A stretch of DNA of 64,000 nt from Hemibagrus wyckioides (GCF_019097595.1 NC_080711.1:14116928-14180927); one strand, 5' to 3'. Shown: positions 1 through 22,739, counted from the stretch's first letter. Translations and numbers: made by a program. Notes: generated from the sequence alone by a model not told the origin.

Positions 1-5938
<5,938 letters not shown>

Positions 5939-6120
5939 ACCGTAGAGATGCGGGCGCTGTGTGAGTCAATAGGCTAGCGTGAGCTTCAACTGACTTCTCA
6001 ATGGCGCGAGGAGGGAGCGGCGATGTCAGACAGCCACCCGCTTCCGGGAATACAGGGGCGGGCGGGCGCGCGCACATGCTGGCGCTCTATGCATTCGTGC
6101 GCATGCGCACAGCAATAAGC
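5939..6120 (-). promoter_or_regulatory. CpG-rich promoter with palindromic NRF1 site and likely non-coding first exon
   Basis: This GC- and CpG-rich island stands out from its AT-rich surroundings. A perfect palindromic NRF1 site, TGCGCATGCGCA, lies at 6098-6109, and an ETS-like CTTCCGG core lies near 6041. On the minus strand the sequence leads into a strong donor (CTACG|GTAAGC) at 5939. The roughly 80 bases upstream of that donor contain no ATG, so the first exon is probably 5' UTR. The gene would run leftward out of the window. An ATG at 6001 on the plus strand opens a short frame, but nothing supports it as a gene. Confidence 0.5.
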
Positions 6121-6293
6121 AATTCCGCCAACCTGAAATGTGTGAGCCAAAATAAAATCGTGAAAAGATTTTTTCCGATTATTTGCATTAGTGTAAAATC
6201 ACGACAATGCTTTATTGATTGATTAATTGCCATTTTGGTCTATTTGATAGTTGGTCCTGTTAAATGTTGAAATAAAGACATTGCAAATATGTC

Positions 6294-6332
<39 letters not shown>
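6294..6332. repeat. (TA)n microsatellite
   Basis: Simple TA dinucleotide repeat of about 38 bases. Confidence 0.9.
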
Positions 6333-6334
<2 letters not shown>

Positions 6335-6407
6335 GTTTATATATTTAATGTCAATTGTTCTACCTTCAATGCTGTTGCAGTTTATCCTAAAGCCAAGGTA
6401 CAACAAT

Positions 6408-6488
6408 AAAAAAAGCACAATTTCTAACTTAACCGTAAATCTTATATTCTATCTTATCTATATTTAAGTTAGAAATTGTGCTTTTTTT
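6408..6488. repeat. Perfect 25-bp inverted repeat (small foldback/MITE-like hairpin)
   Basis: The arm at 6408-6432 is exactly reverse-complementary to 6464-6488, with a 31-base spacer. The arms begin with A7 followed by GCACAATTTCTAACTTAA. TA dinucleotides flank the poly(A)/poly(T) ends, so a tiny Tc1/mariner-type MITE is likely. It could also be a transcribed hairpin. Confidence 0.75.
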
Positions 6489-7481
6489 TTATACACCCAC
6501 ACACAAATCACAACAGCCATCTCTCATACATAGTTTGATAGCATGCACCAATTCTGAACCCCAAATCATTTGATTATAACTTTCAAATGTCATAGCAGTC
6601 AACAAGCTTGTTTTTTTATTTGGATAAACTTGGATAGACTTGTTTATTCTGGATATTAATTATGGTTGATAAACTGCTTTGTGCAGAAAGTGTTACAGAT
6701 GATTGCTGCAACTGCAAACAGCTCAATGATTAGAGAAAAAAAACACCTCAAAAGGACACTGGACCCACAATTTTAATCTTCCCCTATTATTTTTTGTAAG
6801 TCTCAAACCATTATGAAATCCTCATTCATTTGTAACATCTGCAGACCTATTAAGCCAACATGCCAGGTGCTACACTAGCCAGAATCAATTTCACTTCACA
6901 TCTGGAACATGACAGTTTGGTATGGTATTTAACATCCCCAACGAGCATCCACAAGCTATAAATATCAAGTTCAGTCAAAGCTAAGCTTAAAAAAAAAAAA
7001 AAAAAAAAAAAAAAAGTGCAGCAAACCCCTGCCCCAACCATCACAAACTCAACAGAAGAGTATTGTCTGTTGACCAGACAACATAGTGCAGGGAAAAATA
7101 GAAACTCAATGTTTTAAAGTAAAGCAGATAAGAGCCCAAAAGGTGTTTTAATCAAATCATGGTGCTTCAATTCAGAACACAATCACTGCCATTATGTACA
7201 AATATTTAATGTGATTAACATACAGCATGTATAGAGGACTATAAAAGAAAGAAAAAAAAAGGGGGGGGGGTCTCCAACCAATTGAAGTGCAAACTAATAT
7301 GCCTTGAAAGTTCACCTAAAATTTTAAGATAGCATAAGCAGTATTAACAGCATTGAAAAATTCATTAAGTAGTGGCTACTGGCTTTACAAACCATCTTAT
7401 ATCTGTACACTGATATTTTACGTCAATTGCTTGTATACAAAAGGAAGCAGAGTCATTTCTTTGATACTATGTACTGCAGGT

Positions 7482-7487
7482 TTTATT
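7482..7487 (-). terminator. alyref: Candidate alyref polyadenylation signal
   Basis: The plus-strand TTTATT reads AATAAA on the minus strand about 245 bases downstream of the alyref stop codon. The 3' UTR end cannot be fixed without transcript data. Confidence 0.4.
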
Positions 7488-7732
7488 ACAATGAACTATA
7501 AAGGGAAGGTAAAGACAAGCACCTCCACACTCAAGTTCTACAGTCAGACTAGGTTTTCAAAAAAAATAAAATAAAAACAAAATAAATGGTAGGTAAAAAA
7601 AGGTCAGCGTTTAAAAGGAGAAAACTGGTACACAAGTTTAACTTCTGAAGACATGTAAAACATCATTTCAAAGCGGTAACATCCACCCCACAACGGTGCC
7701 AAGAAAGCTGCAGCTCAAATAGACTGGGCAGT

Positions 7733-10471
<2,739 letters not shown>

Positions 10472-10740
10472 TGTTTAACCTGGTTAATGCTAAAGCGGCT
10501 GCTGACTAAACGGAAAAAACCACACCAAAAAAAAACAGCTACTCTGCCCCTAGTCTGAATGTTTTTAGAGCAGAAAAAGGCGCCTTTACGATTCTTATAA
10601 TGCAGAGACGATGACGTAGGCAAGCGCGGTGACGCACGGTAAGTGCTTCCGTTACAGCTGGCCAATCAGGTTGCTCTGACGCTGTACGTGAACCTGGACA
10701 AGAACTAGCTCGTGTATAATGGTACATCTACATCTAAACT
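10472..10740 (-). promoter_or_regulatory. alyref: alyref promoter and 5' UTR region
   Basis: A GC-rich stretch immediately upstream of the alyref ATG includes a CRE-like ATGACGTAGG near 10610 and GTGACGCACGG near 10630. No TATA box is evident, which suits a housekeeping CpG-type promoter. The transcription start is not determinable from sequence alone. Confidence 0.5.
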
Positions 10741-11470
10741 ACACAGACACGTGTATATAATATATGATAAATACCGGAGACTCCTTTAACTTTTTGTCTG
10801 TTTTAATCGCTTGTTTATTTAATAAAGTCATGGAGGATTTCATTCCTGAACTTTCCACAGACAGAACACGTTAAGTCCAGGTGGATATTATTAACAAGTT
10901 CACTTGTGTGTTGTTGAGTTTTGGATTAAATCCATTCAATGTAAGAGACTGGTCAAACCCCATAAATATATACATATATTAAAATGAATAGTTTAATAAA
11001 ATAATGAATTGTGGGTTTTGATTTCCAGCACCACAACAAAGTAAAAGCAAAAACAAACAAACAAAAATGACAGCCCCGAATTTGAGAACCACTGGTCTAG
11101 AAATTAGTAGTAAAAATGTTAACTTCAACAACTGTGATACAATTTGGATAGGGGTGGAAATTCTGGGTACGAATTTGAGTTGCGGGGGGATGGGCTTTTT
11201 GTTTTGGGTTTTGTTGTTATGGGTTTTAGTCAAACCCTACATTAGCAATACTTCTGTAATGGAATCAGGACTATCTTAGTCATTATGTTAAGTTTCAAGG
11301 GTGAAACAAAGCACAAAGTATGGCACATTTCTTAATAGCAGTGCATGGAAATGAAAATACTACTAAGGAAAAAAAAATGCAAAGACCTGTTGGAAAAGTG
11401 GCATTTTCATGCATCCTTGATGATCCATCAGTTAATGAGGTGAAACGTACAGTATGTCTATATGTATGTC

Positions 11471-11525
11471 GATAGATAGATATACTTTATTGATCCCATG
11501 AGGGAAATTCTTGGGTTTCAGCAGC
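11471..11525 (-). mobile_element. LINE 3'-end fragment with GATA tail
   Basis: Read on the minus strand, this contains TTCCCTCATGGGATCAATAAAG followed by TATC units. That is the 3' terminus of a common fish non-LTR element. The same terminus appears at about 22123-22150, where it leads into a long (TATC)n array. Confidence 0.6.
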
Positions 11526-11584
11526 TTAGACAGTTACAAGATACAACACACACAAAAATATAAAATGTAAAAAAATAAAAAAAT

Positions 11585-13209
<1,625 letters not shown>

Positions 13210-13216
13210 TATATAT

Positions 13217-13797
13217 ACAGCTCTGGAAAAAAATAAGAGACCACTGCAAAATAATCAGTTTCTTGTTTTTTTCTTCCAGGTGCATGTATTGGTGAGATGA
13301 ACAGTTTTGTTTAATTTTTTGTGAACTGCTGACAATATTTCTCCTAAATTCAAAATATAACTATTGTTATTTGGAGTGTATATTTAAAGGAAATGACAAC
13401 ACATCAAAATAACACAAGATCATGCAGTATTTGCAGAGCTTTAATAACTCAAATAAAACAAAATGCAAATAATTTGTAAAAAAACAAACAAACATTAACA
13501 ATAACAAATTGTGTTAATGCTTTGGCTAAATAACATTAAGAAATCAGTATTTGGTGGAATAACCCCAGTTTGCATGCATTTTGGCTCCATGATCTCCACC
13601 AGTTTTTCACATTGCTGTTGGGGAACTTGATTCCAGTCTTTTTGCAAAAAAGCAAACAGCTCAGCTTTACTTGATGGTTTGTGACCATCCATCTTCCTCT
13701 TAATGACATTCCTAAGGTTTTCAGTAGGGTTCAAATGTGGAGATTGGGCAGTGTTAATAGTTGTAATAGTGCAGTGTGAGAGTGTTATGGTATGCAA
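13217..13797 (-). mobile_element. Truncated second Tc1-like element (one terminus plus transposase C-terminus)
   Basis: It starts with CAGCTCTGGAAAAAAATAAG, a terminus common to another fish Tc1 family, directly after TATATATA. The minus strand at about 13797-13495 encodes a transposase C-terminal stretch (SPHLNPTENLRNVIKRK ... CEKLVEIMEPKC). The catalytic D and the other terminus are missing, so this is a one-ended relic. Confidence 0.8.
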
Positions 13798-14173
13798 TTG
13801 GTATGAATGATCTCCTGTAACGTTCTCTGTGACAACAAATCACAGACTCAAAAGACTCATTCCGATTCATACAGTATGAAACGTACAGTATGTCAAAAGC
13901 AAATCGTTATCATATCACTCAGACCACATATGGAGGTGACCTGGGAAGTATATGGAAGTATTTTCTAGACTATTTCTTGGTCGTCAACTGACTGACTTCA
14001 CTTCCAAATACAAACACACCCCAAAGTGTGTTCCCAGTGTGCTCAACAGTGATCTGTGCAAAGCATTGGAAATGCAAATGCAAAGGGATTTGTGATTTAC
14101 TTTGAATTTTGGCAGGCTCCAGAGGCAAGGCAGAGGAAGTGAAATATCAAACTGGTAACTATTGCTATTTTAC

Positions 14174-14392
14174 AGAAATCCTACGAGGCCATGCATTATT
14201 ATATATTTTTTTCTTGCTTTCATGTAATCATGACTTTTCTCGTGATCTCAACATAACCAGAGTTGTTTTCTCGTGATCACGACTTTATTTGAATTGTATC
14301 ACCAGAAAACAGCTTTTTATTTTGAGATCATGAGAAAAGAAGAAAGAAAGAAAAATATACAGTATAATAATGCATGGCCTCTTAGGATTTCT
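14174..14392. mobile_element. Foldback MITE of about 219 bp
   Basis: The first 30 bases (AGAAATCCTACGAGGCCATG...) match the reverse complement of the last 30 with one difference. The interior has further self-complementary TCATGATCTC/GAGATCATGA-type segments. No coding capacity. Confidence 0.75.
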
Positions 14393-14884
14393 CTACTATT
14401 TCGATAGGACAGGATCATAACTTCTAAGACATGGGAGTGTAATTGCAAATGAACTTAGCTTGACCATTCGAAATTTAGCAGACATTGTAGGTTTGCATAA
14501 AAAAAATTTGCATTTTAGTCTGAATTACGTCACAGATTCGCATACACAAACAGAACAAGCATATACAATTTACATGTAGTTTTGGAAAAAAAAAAAAAGT
14601 CTGCAAAAACAATACTTCCATAAGTATATGACCAAGTCATATTTAATCACTGAGAGTAATCCCTGAGTCTGATAAAGAACTCTCCACTACACTAGTACAC
14701 ACCCTGTAGGGTCAGAAGGCTGCTGTAATGAATGTGGGTGATGCTTCCTGCTGAATAGACATTTCTTTGTAACTTGATTTGTTCTATAATCGAATTGGGA
14801 CTGAATGAATGATGATGATGGTGATCACTGTGGAGTTGTAAAGTGTTTTTTTTTTTTTAAACTCATGATAGCTAAAAGGAGGTA

Positions 14885-15710
14885 CACTATATTGCCAAAG
14901 GTTTTAGGACACCCCTCTAAATCACTGAATTCAGGTGTTGTTTTACAGGGGTTGGGCTTGGCCTCTTAGTTCCAGTGAAAGGAACTCTTAATGCTTCAGC
15001 ATACCAAGACATTTTGGATAATTTCATGCTCCCAACTTTGTGGGAACAGTTTTTTTTCTTGTTCCAATATGACTGTACACCAGTGAACAATGCAAGGTCC
15101 ATGAAGACATGGATGAGTGAGTTTGGTGTGGAGGAACTTGACTGGTCCTGACCTCAACCTGATAGAACACCTTTGGGATGAATTAGAGCGTAGACTGCGA
15201 GCCAGGCCAAAACTGGGACGTCTGCCTTTACATGCACATGAATTTGCAGCTATAACTTCTAGGAAGGCTTTCCATAAGGTTTAAGAGTGTGTTTATGGGA
15301 ATTTTTTAACCATTCCATTAGAAGTGCATTTGTGAGGTCAGACACTGATGTTGGACAAGAAGGCCTGGCTCACAGTCTCCGCTCTAATTCATCCCAAATG
15401 TGTTCTATCAGATTGAGGTCAGGACTCTGTGCAGGCCAGTCAAGTTTCTCCACACCAAACTCACTCATCCATGTCTTTATGGACCTTGCTTTGTGCACTG
15501 GTATGCAGTCATGTTGGAACAGGAAGGGGACATCCCCAAACTGTCCCACAAAGTTGGGAGCATGAAATTGTCCAAAATGTCTTGGTGTGCTGAAGCATTA
15601 AGAGTTCCTTTCACTGGAACTAAGGGGACAAGCCCAACCCCTGAAAAACAACACCTGAATTCAATGATTTGGAGAGGTGTCCCAAAATTTAATATAGTGC
15701 CAATATAGTG
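14885..15710. mobile_element. Palindromic inverted-dimer derivative of a Tc1-like element, copy 1
   Basis: The left end CACTATATTGCCAAAGG and right end CCAATATAGTG are inverted and flanked by TA on both sides. The left arm reads transposase on the plus strand (GTLNASAYQDILDNF, DCTPV...ARS, a DLNPIEHLWDELE-like region). From the right end, the minus strand reads the same segment again. Two truncated transposase halves therefore face each other around a centre near 15250. The N-terminal half of the transposase is absent from both arms. Confidence 0.85.
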
Positions 15711-15774
15711 TATTTTACTCCCTCAGGAAAATAAATAGCAGCAAGTCTTGGTCAAACATTCAAGCATCTTCAAT

Positions 15775-15960
15775 AACTGCCCCAGTCTGCTCAGGGTCAC
15801 AGTGGGTCCAGAGCTAATCTTAGGATCACAGTGTGTGAAGTGAGAGAGTTCACAATGGATGTCAGTCCATCGCAGGGCATCATGCACACTCATTCACACT
15901 TTGGGCCAACGTAGCATATCCCAATACAGACTGTAACTGGACCTCATCATCAAGCAGGAG
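15775..15960. repeat. Fragment of a widespread fish dispersed repeat
   Basis: It contains CAGGGTCACAGTGGGTCCAG and CCATCGCAGGGCATCATGCACACTCATTCACACT. These motifs recur in a longer copy at 34917-35215. Confidence 0.55.
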
Positions 15961-16973
15961 ACTGTGGAGGTGCCAAAGCAACCTGTTGCACTAGTATGCC
16001 ACCCTTTGCAAAATAAACATATTAACAGTAATTTTTACATATATTATTTTGTCATGACTGGTCATTGCTGTTAAATGCATGTTCCAGATATACTTCTGTT
16101 TTGACTTCAAGTTTTCCTTCACAACCATGCACAGTAGTTGTTGACGTGCTGCACTCATACACAGTCACGTCAGTTACTGAGGGTAAATGAGAAGAACACA
16201 ATTGTGAGCTGTAGGTTCAGATACCATAAAAGACAATTTTATTTCAATTTCAAGGCTTTAAAGACACAGAAAAATGTAATTACACTCTTTTGAAAGTATG
16301 TATTTTCTTTAAAAATAATAATAATAATAAGAAGAAGAATGTTGTAAAATATTTGTGGTATAATATTTATTAATATTTTTGTGAATGTGGTATAATATTT
16401 ATAAAAATATTTGGCCTGCCTTTACTATTCCAATATTTAATTCTATCAAACTAACTAAAAACAAAACAAAAACAAACAAACAAAAAACAGCCTTTCAACA
16501 CTTTCCTCAAAAGTGTCATGTTTCGAAAGTAAAGCCTATGTTTAAGGCCGCAGCTCGTCGTTTTTTTTTCTCTCCCCCCAGAGTGCGAGTCCTTCCCTTA
16601 GTCACTGTATACCAATTTCTTCCTGCCGTCTTCTTCTGTCGGGTTTATAGCCTTTATAATAAACGATGCATACGGAAAAATAAATCCAGAATACGAAACG
16701 AAAAGAAAAAACAAAGTGATGACAAATTCCCTGAAATTTGAAATCTGTTAATAAAAGTTGCACAGATTCGGGATGAGAATCAGGGATACACACACAGATC
16801 AGCCAGTTTGTCCAGACCAGAGTTTGATGAGGCAGAGAAGGAAGAGGCTTTCTGGACTAATGCGGCTGCTGGAAGGTTGCTGGCATAAAAAAAAGGTCCC
16901 AATGAGAATGAGTGGGGAGGAGAAAAAAAAATAAAATAAATAAAGCTGCTGGACCAGGATGAGAGGAAATTCA

Positions 16974-18583
16974 CTAAGACTTCTTGCAGTCCTGTGTGCT
17001 TGGCCTCCTGAGTTCACTCAGGTCCACTGGAGTGAAGGCTGAAACAGAATAATCACATGCTTCAATCAGGACATTAGAAATCTTGGTGTCTAAACAAGAT
17101 TAGCCACAGTATCCCTGGGAGCGAGGAGAGGCGTATGAGAATATTCCTGCATGTGCTCTTGATTTCCCACTCTCTGGTGTTTTATCCCTGCTCCATCAAA
17201 ATGCATTTACTACACCTTACAGTAGAAGGTGTAACTGAGTAAGGCTAGCTAAGACATTATGCATCCTCCCATGTGGAACAATTCAGTTAGCTTACACAAA
17301 GATATTATAGTAATTGATTGACTTGCACTCTGAATGATGAGATTAATCCTAGCAACTATTTGAATAACCAAGGAAGCATACCCTAAATCACAAAAAGCTG
17401 GCTAGCTAACTAACATTAACTAACTTATTATAATACAGGTACTGTTGTTGATCATTTGCATTCTTAACCTCGATATTAAGAGTCATTTTTAATTGTTTAA
17501 CAGGACTATACTTTTTTTTATTTGATTTAATTTATATGATTACAAAATCCAATGTAGAATTTAAATGAAGATACCCTCCCAACCCAAAAATAAATCGTAC
17601 CCTGCAATAACAACTGAGTAATAACCTTAGGATACTGCATATAAATATGAAACTCTGAAAACTCACAAAGCAAATTTGGGTTTGGGTTTTTCTCCACATA
17701 TTCTTGTGGTCCTCGTTCACTGTTCTGAGGTGATTTAATGTCTCTTAGAACACACAGCCATGCTGAAAAAGAGAGCATAAGGAAGCATCTATGAAGGTTT
17801 TCAGTTAATAAGCTCAGTGTAGAACTTTTAGTAGTAGTAAGCCTGTGTATCTGGACTGCATCTCATTTGAAGTGACAGAAATGCATTCAAGATTATACCG
17901 CCAGTCTGGCTACTGGCCTTAACCTGCTAATGTTATTCCAAGTTATTAAAGAAAAAAGAAAGACAATATGGACATTAAGATCGACTGCACATTGAAAGAG
18001 ACTTACTGTCATGGATAAAGCGCACATTTTCTTCATGTGCTGGGGTGTAAAGCTCGCCGGTATTAGTCGGAGACCGAGGACTAGAGGTCCTTTTGTATGT
18101 GTGCATTCTGGGAGTAGAGGAGCTGGAGGAAATGAACATTGGTGGAATTATTAGTTTGAGTCCCTTTTCTCAGAAACCAGTTTAATCTCCTCAAAGCATT
18201 GTAAAATATGAAATCAAATCATGCACATTTTCTTATTATTTCACGCCAATTACCCAGAAGAGGATTTGATCAGCGGCTCAAAAAAAAATCTGCTGCATCT
18301 CAAATCTGTCTCTCTGTGTATTCAGTGGATAGATTTCCTTCTTGCAAACCAGCCACTGGACATCATTCTATCTGTTATTGTCATCACCTATATTATTTGG
18401 GGCCAGTTATACAACCCAACTGAATGAGTGCAAATACAGCAACAACCTAATACTAATCACCTAGCTCCATGTGTGAACAAAACTTACATTAATTCGGCTT
18501 CATTGTCAGTGTGTTGCACTGAGCTAGATGTCTAACTAAACAGGCAGTTAGAATAAAATTCAGTAAAATCTTTACCTGGTCAT
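16974..18583 (-). CDS. mcrip1: MAPK-regulated corepressor-interacting protein 1 (FAM195B)
   Basis: MCRIP1 is a small protein that binds the corepressor CtBP until ERK phosphorylates it, linking MAPK signalling to gene silencing, and is also found in stress granules. Coding exons: 18583-18576 (8 bases, M-T-S/R split), 18122-18007, 17762-17667 and 17038-16974. These give 285 nt and 94 residues (human 97). Diagnostic blocks are KRTSSPRSP at about 14-22, the family core YTPAHEENVRFIHD at about 28-41, EYVEKNPNPNL, and the C-terminus FTPVDLSELRRPSTQDCKKS. The MTSS start and STQD(A/C)KKS end match MCRIP1 rather than MCRIP2. The coding exon 1 has a clear 5' acceptor at 18662, so there is at least one upstream non-coding exon. 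The identification is secure. Confidence 0.95.
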
Positions 18584-18661
18584 TGTGGAATAAATAGGTG
18601 TACGTCTCCTCTTCTCGGTCCTGGATGATAACTTTCAGAGAGTTCCTTTGTGGAGCTCAAT
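18576..18661 (-). other. mcrip1: mcrip1 second exon: mostly 5' UTR, only eight coding bases
   Basis: The minus-strand acceptor TTCATAG precedes 18661 and the donor CAG|GTAAAG follows 18576. The ATG is at 18583, so only ATGACCAG is coding. Confidence 0.8.
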
Positions 18662-20064
18662 ACCTATGAACAGACACAATATAAATGATCCTAAGGATGA
18701 ACAAAGGACGCATAAAGTAAGGTTAAACTGCAGATTCAGACTGGGCTGGTAGTTGCACACTGGAGAGTAATATAACGCTTGGCTGCATGCTCAGCAAAAA
18801 CCACGTTTGCAACAGGACACAATCTAAAAGCCTGCTGTTTATCAGTAATGTTAAGGGTAATTCCAGTTTTTAGGAGGACCAATAAACTTACGTTGACTTG
18901 CAAAGTGTCTAATTGCCTGTATAAACAATACTTCCAGGAGAACGCAGGAAAATATTTCCAATTACTCGGATGTTGTGTTATGAGTGTGATGTCAGATGGA
19001 TTTTGAAGAAATATGTATAAAGAGGATTATTATAAACCTTTAAAAAAACTGAATTGCTGTATACCCCTGGTAAGCAGAATAACGGTGAATTGTTTGTCCA
19101 AGACAGTGGCTGAAAATGTTCTCCTCTACAGAGAATGGCTGAGCACCCAGTGTGATAAACTCCATTCCTCTCTAAGTAATGGCTCGAGCCTTTGTGCTGT
19201 GTGGTTCGGATGTTCTTATGCTGTCAAATGCTTTCACTATAGACAAAGAACTGTTAGCCTTTGGTTGGGATGAAACTTGTCCCTTTTAGCTGAAGCAGCC
19301 TCTGTTGTCATATTCCTTGCTGTGTTGAGCTTTAAGGCAGATTAGGTGTGTTACAAGTTTCAGTTGCAATTCCACTTCATGCAATTTTAGCAGTGCAGAG
19401 CAAGTCCGAGTCTCTGCTATCCACTTCAAATTTATATAATAATAATTCTACACAAGAGACCTTTTCATGCAAGCTAATTGTCTGAGATGTTTTCCCTCCC
19501 GTTTCCTTCATATCGACAGGATATAATCTGCCCTGATCATCAGCTGTTTTTATACATCCGTCCGGTCCGATAGCGTAGATAATTGCTAATATCTACTGAT
19601 TATGATTATTAGCCATATTAGCCCTACTGAACACTTTTTCAAATCTGACGTTTTTCTTACAAATATTACATATCTGGCATAAGTAACATCTGGAATAAGA
19701 ATTAGAAAAAGCACACAAACTATATATACAAAATAAAACCCTCAGGCTCCCTTGGTTGACCCTATGGGGGACAGAGTGTTTGTGGATTTGAAAGAGTTCC
19801 TGGTAGAACCAGTTTAGGAAGCTAGCTGAGAAATAAAACATTACTGGTTCTGCTGCGATGGGAAAATAATGAAGGTATCATGACAAGCGGAGCAGCACTC
19901 CAAAGTGGATTATTTTCCTTATTATAAACTGTATCTATCCTGAAATATTGTATTCCTCTAATACAACAGCAATTTAAAGGATTAATACATGGTGTGCCAT
20001 GGTTTATAACTATAAGCTCTGTGAGACAGGTGGCTTCTTGCTATCATTTACATTACAGCATCTA

Positions 20065-20895
20065 CACTATATTGCCACAAGTTTTGGGACACCCCTCCAA
20101 ATCACTGAATTCAGGTGTTGTTTTTCAGGGGTTTGGCCGTGGCACCTTAGTTCCAGTGAAAGGAACTCTTAATGTTTCAGCACAGCAAGACATTTAAAAA
20201 ATTTCATGCTCCCAACTTTGTGGGAAAAGTTTGGGGATGACCCCTTCCTGTTCCAACATGACTGCACACAAAGCAACGTCCATAAAGACATGGATGAGCA
20301 AGTTTGGTGTAGAGGAACTTGACTGACCTGCACAGAGCCCAGACCTCAACACCTTTGGGATGAATTAGAGCGGAGACTGCGAGCCAGGCCGAAACTTTGA
20401 TGTCTGCCTTTATATGCACATGAATTTAATATGGAGTTGGCCTGCCCTTTGCTACAACAGCTCTTCTGGGAAGGCTTTCCACAAGGTTTAGGAGTGTGTT
20501 TATGGGACTTTTTGACCACTCCTCTAAAACTGCATTTGTGAGGTCAGGCACTGATGTTGGACGAGAAGGTCTGGCTCACAGTCTCCACTCTAATTCATCC
20601 CAAAGGTGTTCTATCGGGTTGAGGTCGGGACTCTTTGAAGTTCCTCCACACCAAACTCTCTCATCCATGTCTTTTTGGACCTTGCTTTGTGCACTTGTGT
20701 GCAGTCAGGTTGGAACAGGAAGGGGTCATCCCCAAACTGTTCACACAAAGTAGGGAGCATGAAATTGTCCAAAATGTCTTGGTATGCTGAAGCATTAAGA
20801 GTTCCTTTCACTGGAACTAAGGGGTCAAGCCCAACCGCTACCTCATTGACTTCAATGATTTGGAGGGGTGTCCCAAAACTTTTGCCAATATAGTG
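20065..20895. mobile_element. Palindromic inverted-dimer derivative of a Tc1-like element, copy 2
   Basis: It has the same termini (CACTATATTGCC ... CCAATATAGTG), the same flanking TA, the same length (831 versus 826 bp) and the same centre (TGCACATGAATTT, then AGGAAGGCTTTCCA) as the copy at 14885. Shared architecture at two TA sites shows that the inverted dimer itself transposed. It lies in the probable first intron of mcrip1. Confidence 0.85.
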
Positions 20896-21739
20896 TATAA
20901 GCAGTCACTCAACTAAATGCGTCTTTTGTAAAGAACGAATTTAAATCTCTTTTCTTTCATTATTTTAAGATTATAAGAAAGTCCCAGTGGCTGAGTTACT
21001 ATGGAAACAGTAAAGATGTCTGTTTAGAGCTGGAACAACCATCAGAGCTGCTGTTATTGGAAATAATTCAACATCTTCTGACCAATCAGAATTGAGAATT
21101 CCACCTCCTGTTTTTCTGTAAATAAGTTGTGTCATCTTTACCATTCTTCAGACAGGATTATTCATATTTAAAATGAATGAATGATCACACTCGTGTGCTA
21201 ATAAATCTAAATAATAAGGAGAATGTACAAGGCACGCCTGATCATTTTGGATGTCAACTTTCACAATGTGATGTTAGAGTGGAATTCCCCACAGAAATGG
21301 GAGGGCATTTTAGCTAGCATGTTAAATGAAAAAATACATTCAGTTTGGACCAGAAACCTCCAACCTAGCTCAGAGATTAGCGTACAGTGAAACACGTTGT
21401 ATAGGCTATACGTTGTGTTTGTTATTGTTTGTAGCCAACGAGCTAATTCTGTCTGTGTAGCTAAAACAAGCCATTTGAACTATTTTGCATATTATCCATT
21501 TAGCATCTCATTAGGATTTCAACGTCGTTAAAGGCTTTAGATCAAACCCAACGGAAGATTATTTCAGGGGTTTCTAGCTAATATACGAATCTCTCTCCTC
21601 CTGCAATGAACATTAAGCAGTTAATAAGCAACACTCCCGTTTCCTCTCGGCGCTAACTGGCTATCAAGCATCTCAGGAATAAAACCCAGCGCATACACCT
21701 AGAGAAAAGAGTGAAAACGCCTCGGCGGAATGGTGCATT

Positions 21740-21960
21740 TAGGGTAAGATTAAACAAACCTGTATGCTCCTTTCTTCTCACTTTTTTTCTCAGATAATAG
21801 AAATACACAGGCTATCGTCAGCCGCAGTGCTGCTAATACAGCCCAAGTGGCTCCGGGTCGGCAAAACAAAAGCGATAGGCTGGCGCATGCGCAGTACGGA
21901 GCGCCGGAGGAAACGCACTGCTCTCTTATTTCAGACCATCGGCAAGAATTCACAACCAGT
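21740..21960 (-). promoter_or_regulatory. mcrip1: Probable mcrip1 promoter and non-coding first exon
   Basis: A CpG-rich segment carries a palindromic NRF1-like site (GGCGCATGCGCA at 21882-21893, one mismatch to consensus). On the minus strand a donor CATACAG|GTTTGT lies at about 21760. This could join to the 18661 acceptor about 3.1 kb downstream, with the inverted-dimer transposon copy 2 inside that intron. The link to mcrip1 is inferred from orientation and spacing. Confidence 0.5.
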
Positions 21961-22114
21961 ACACAAGTTAAAGCAGAAAAAAACATTCATTAACTACATA
22001 GTCAGTACATTTGGTACATTTTACCATTGAATAGCTTGTGATTTCACATATAACTGTACTTCACAAAGGCCAGATCTTCTGAAGGTGACTGCTATCTATT
22101 ACTATTAGTTATTA

Positions 22115-22483
<369 letters not shown>

Positions 22484-22689
22484 TCTTCTGACAAATTCAG
22501 GTATACTCTATATCAGGGGTTCTCCTTTTTTGCAGCCTCTTTAACAATAAAATAAATTTCACAGATCCCCAAAAGAACTGATTTATTTTAGGAACAAAAT
22601 CCATATATTCACATTTAAGCCTCATTATTTAAATTTGAAAAAATAAATAAATAGTGCTGAAAAAAGTTTGAATGTGTCTTTCCTAGAGC

Positions 22690-22739
<50 letters not shown>
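22690..22739. repeat. (ATT)n microsatellite
   Basis: About 16 uninterrupted ATT units. Confidence 0.95.
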
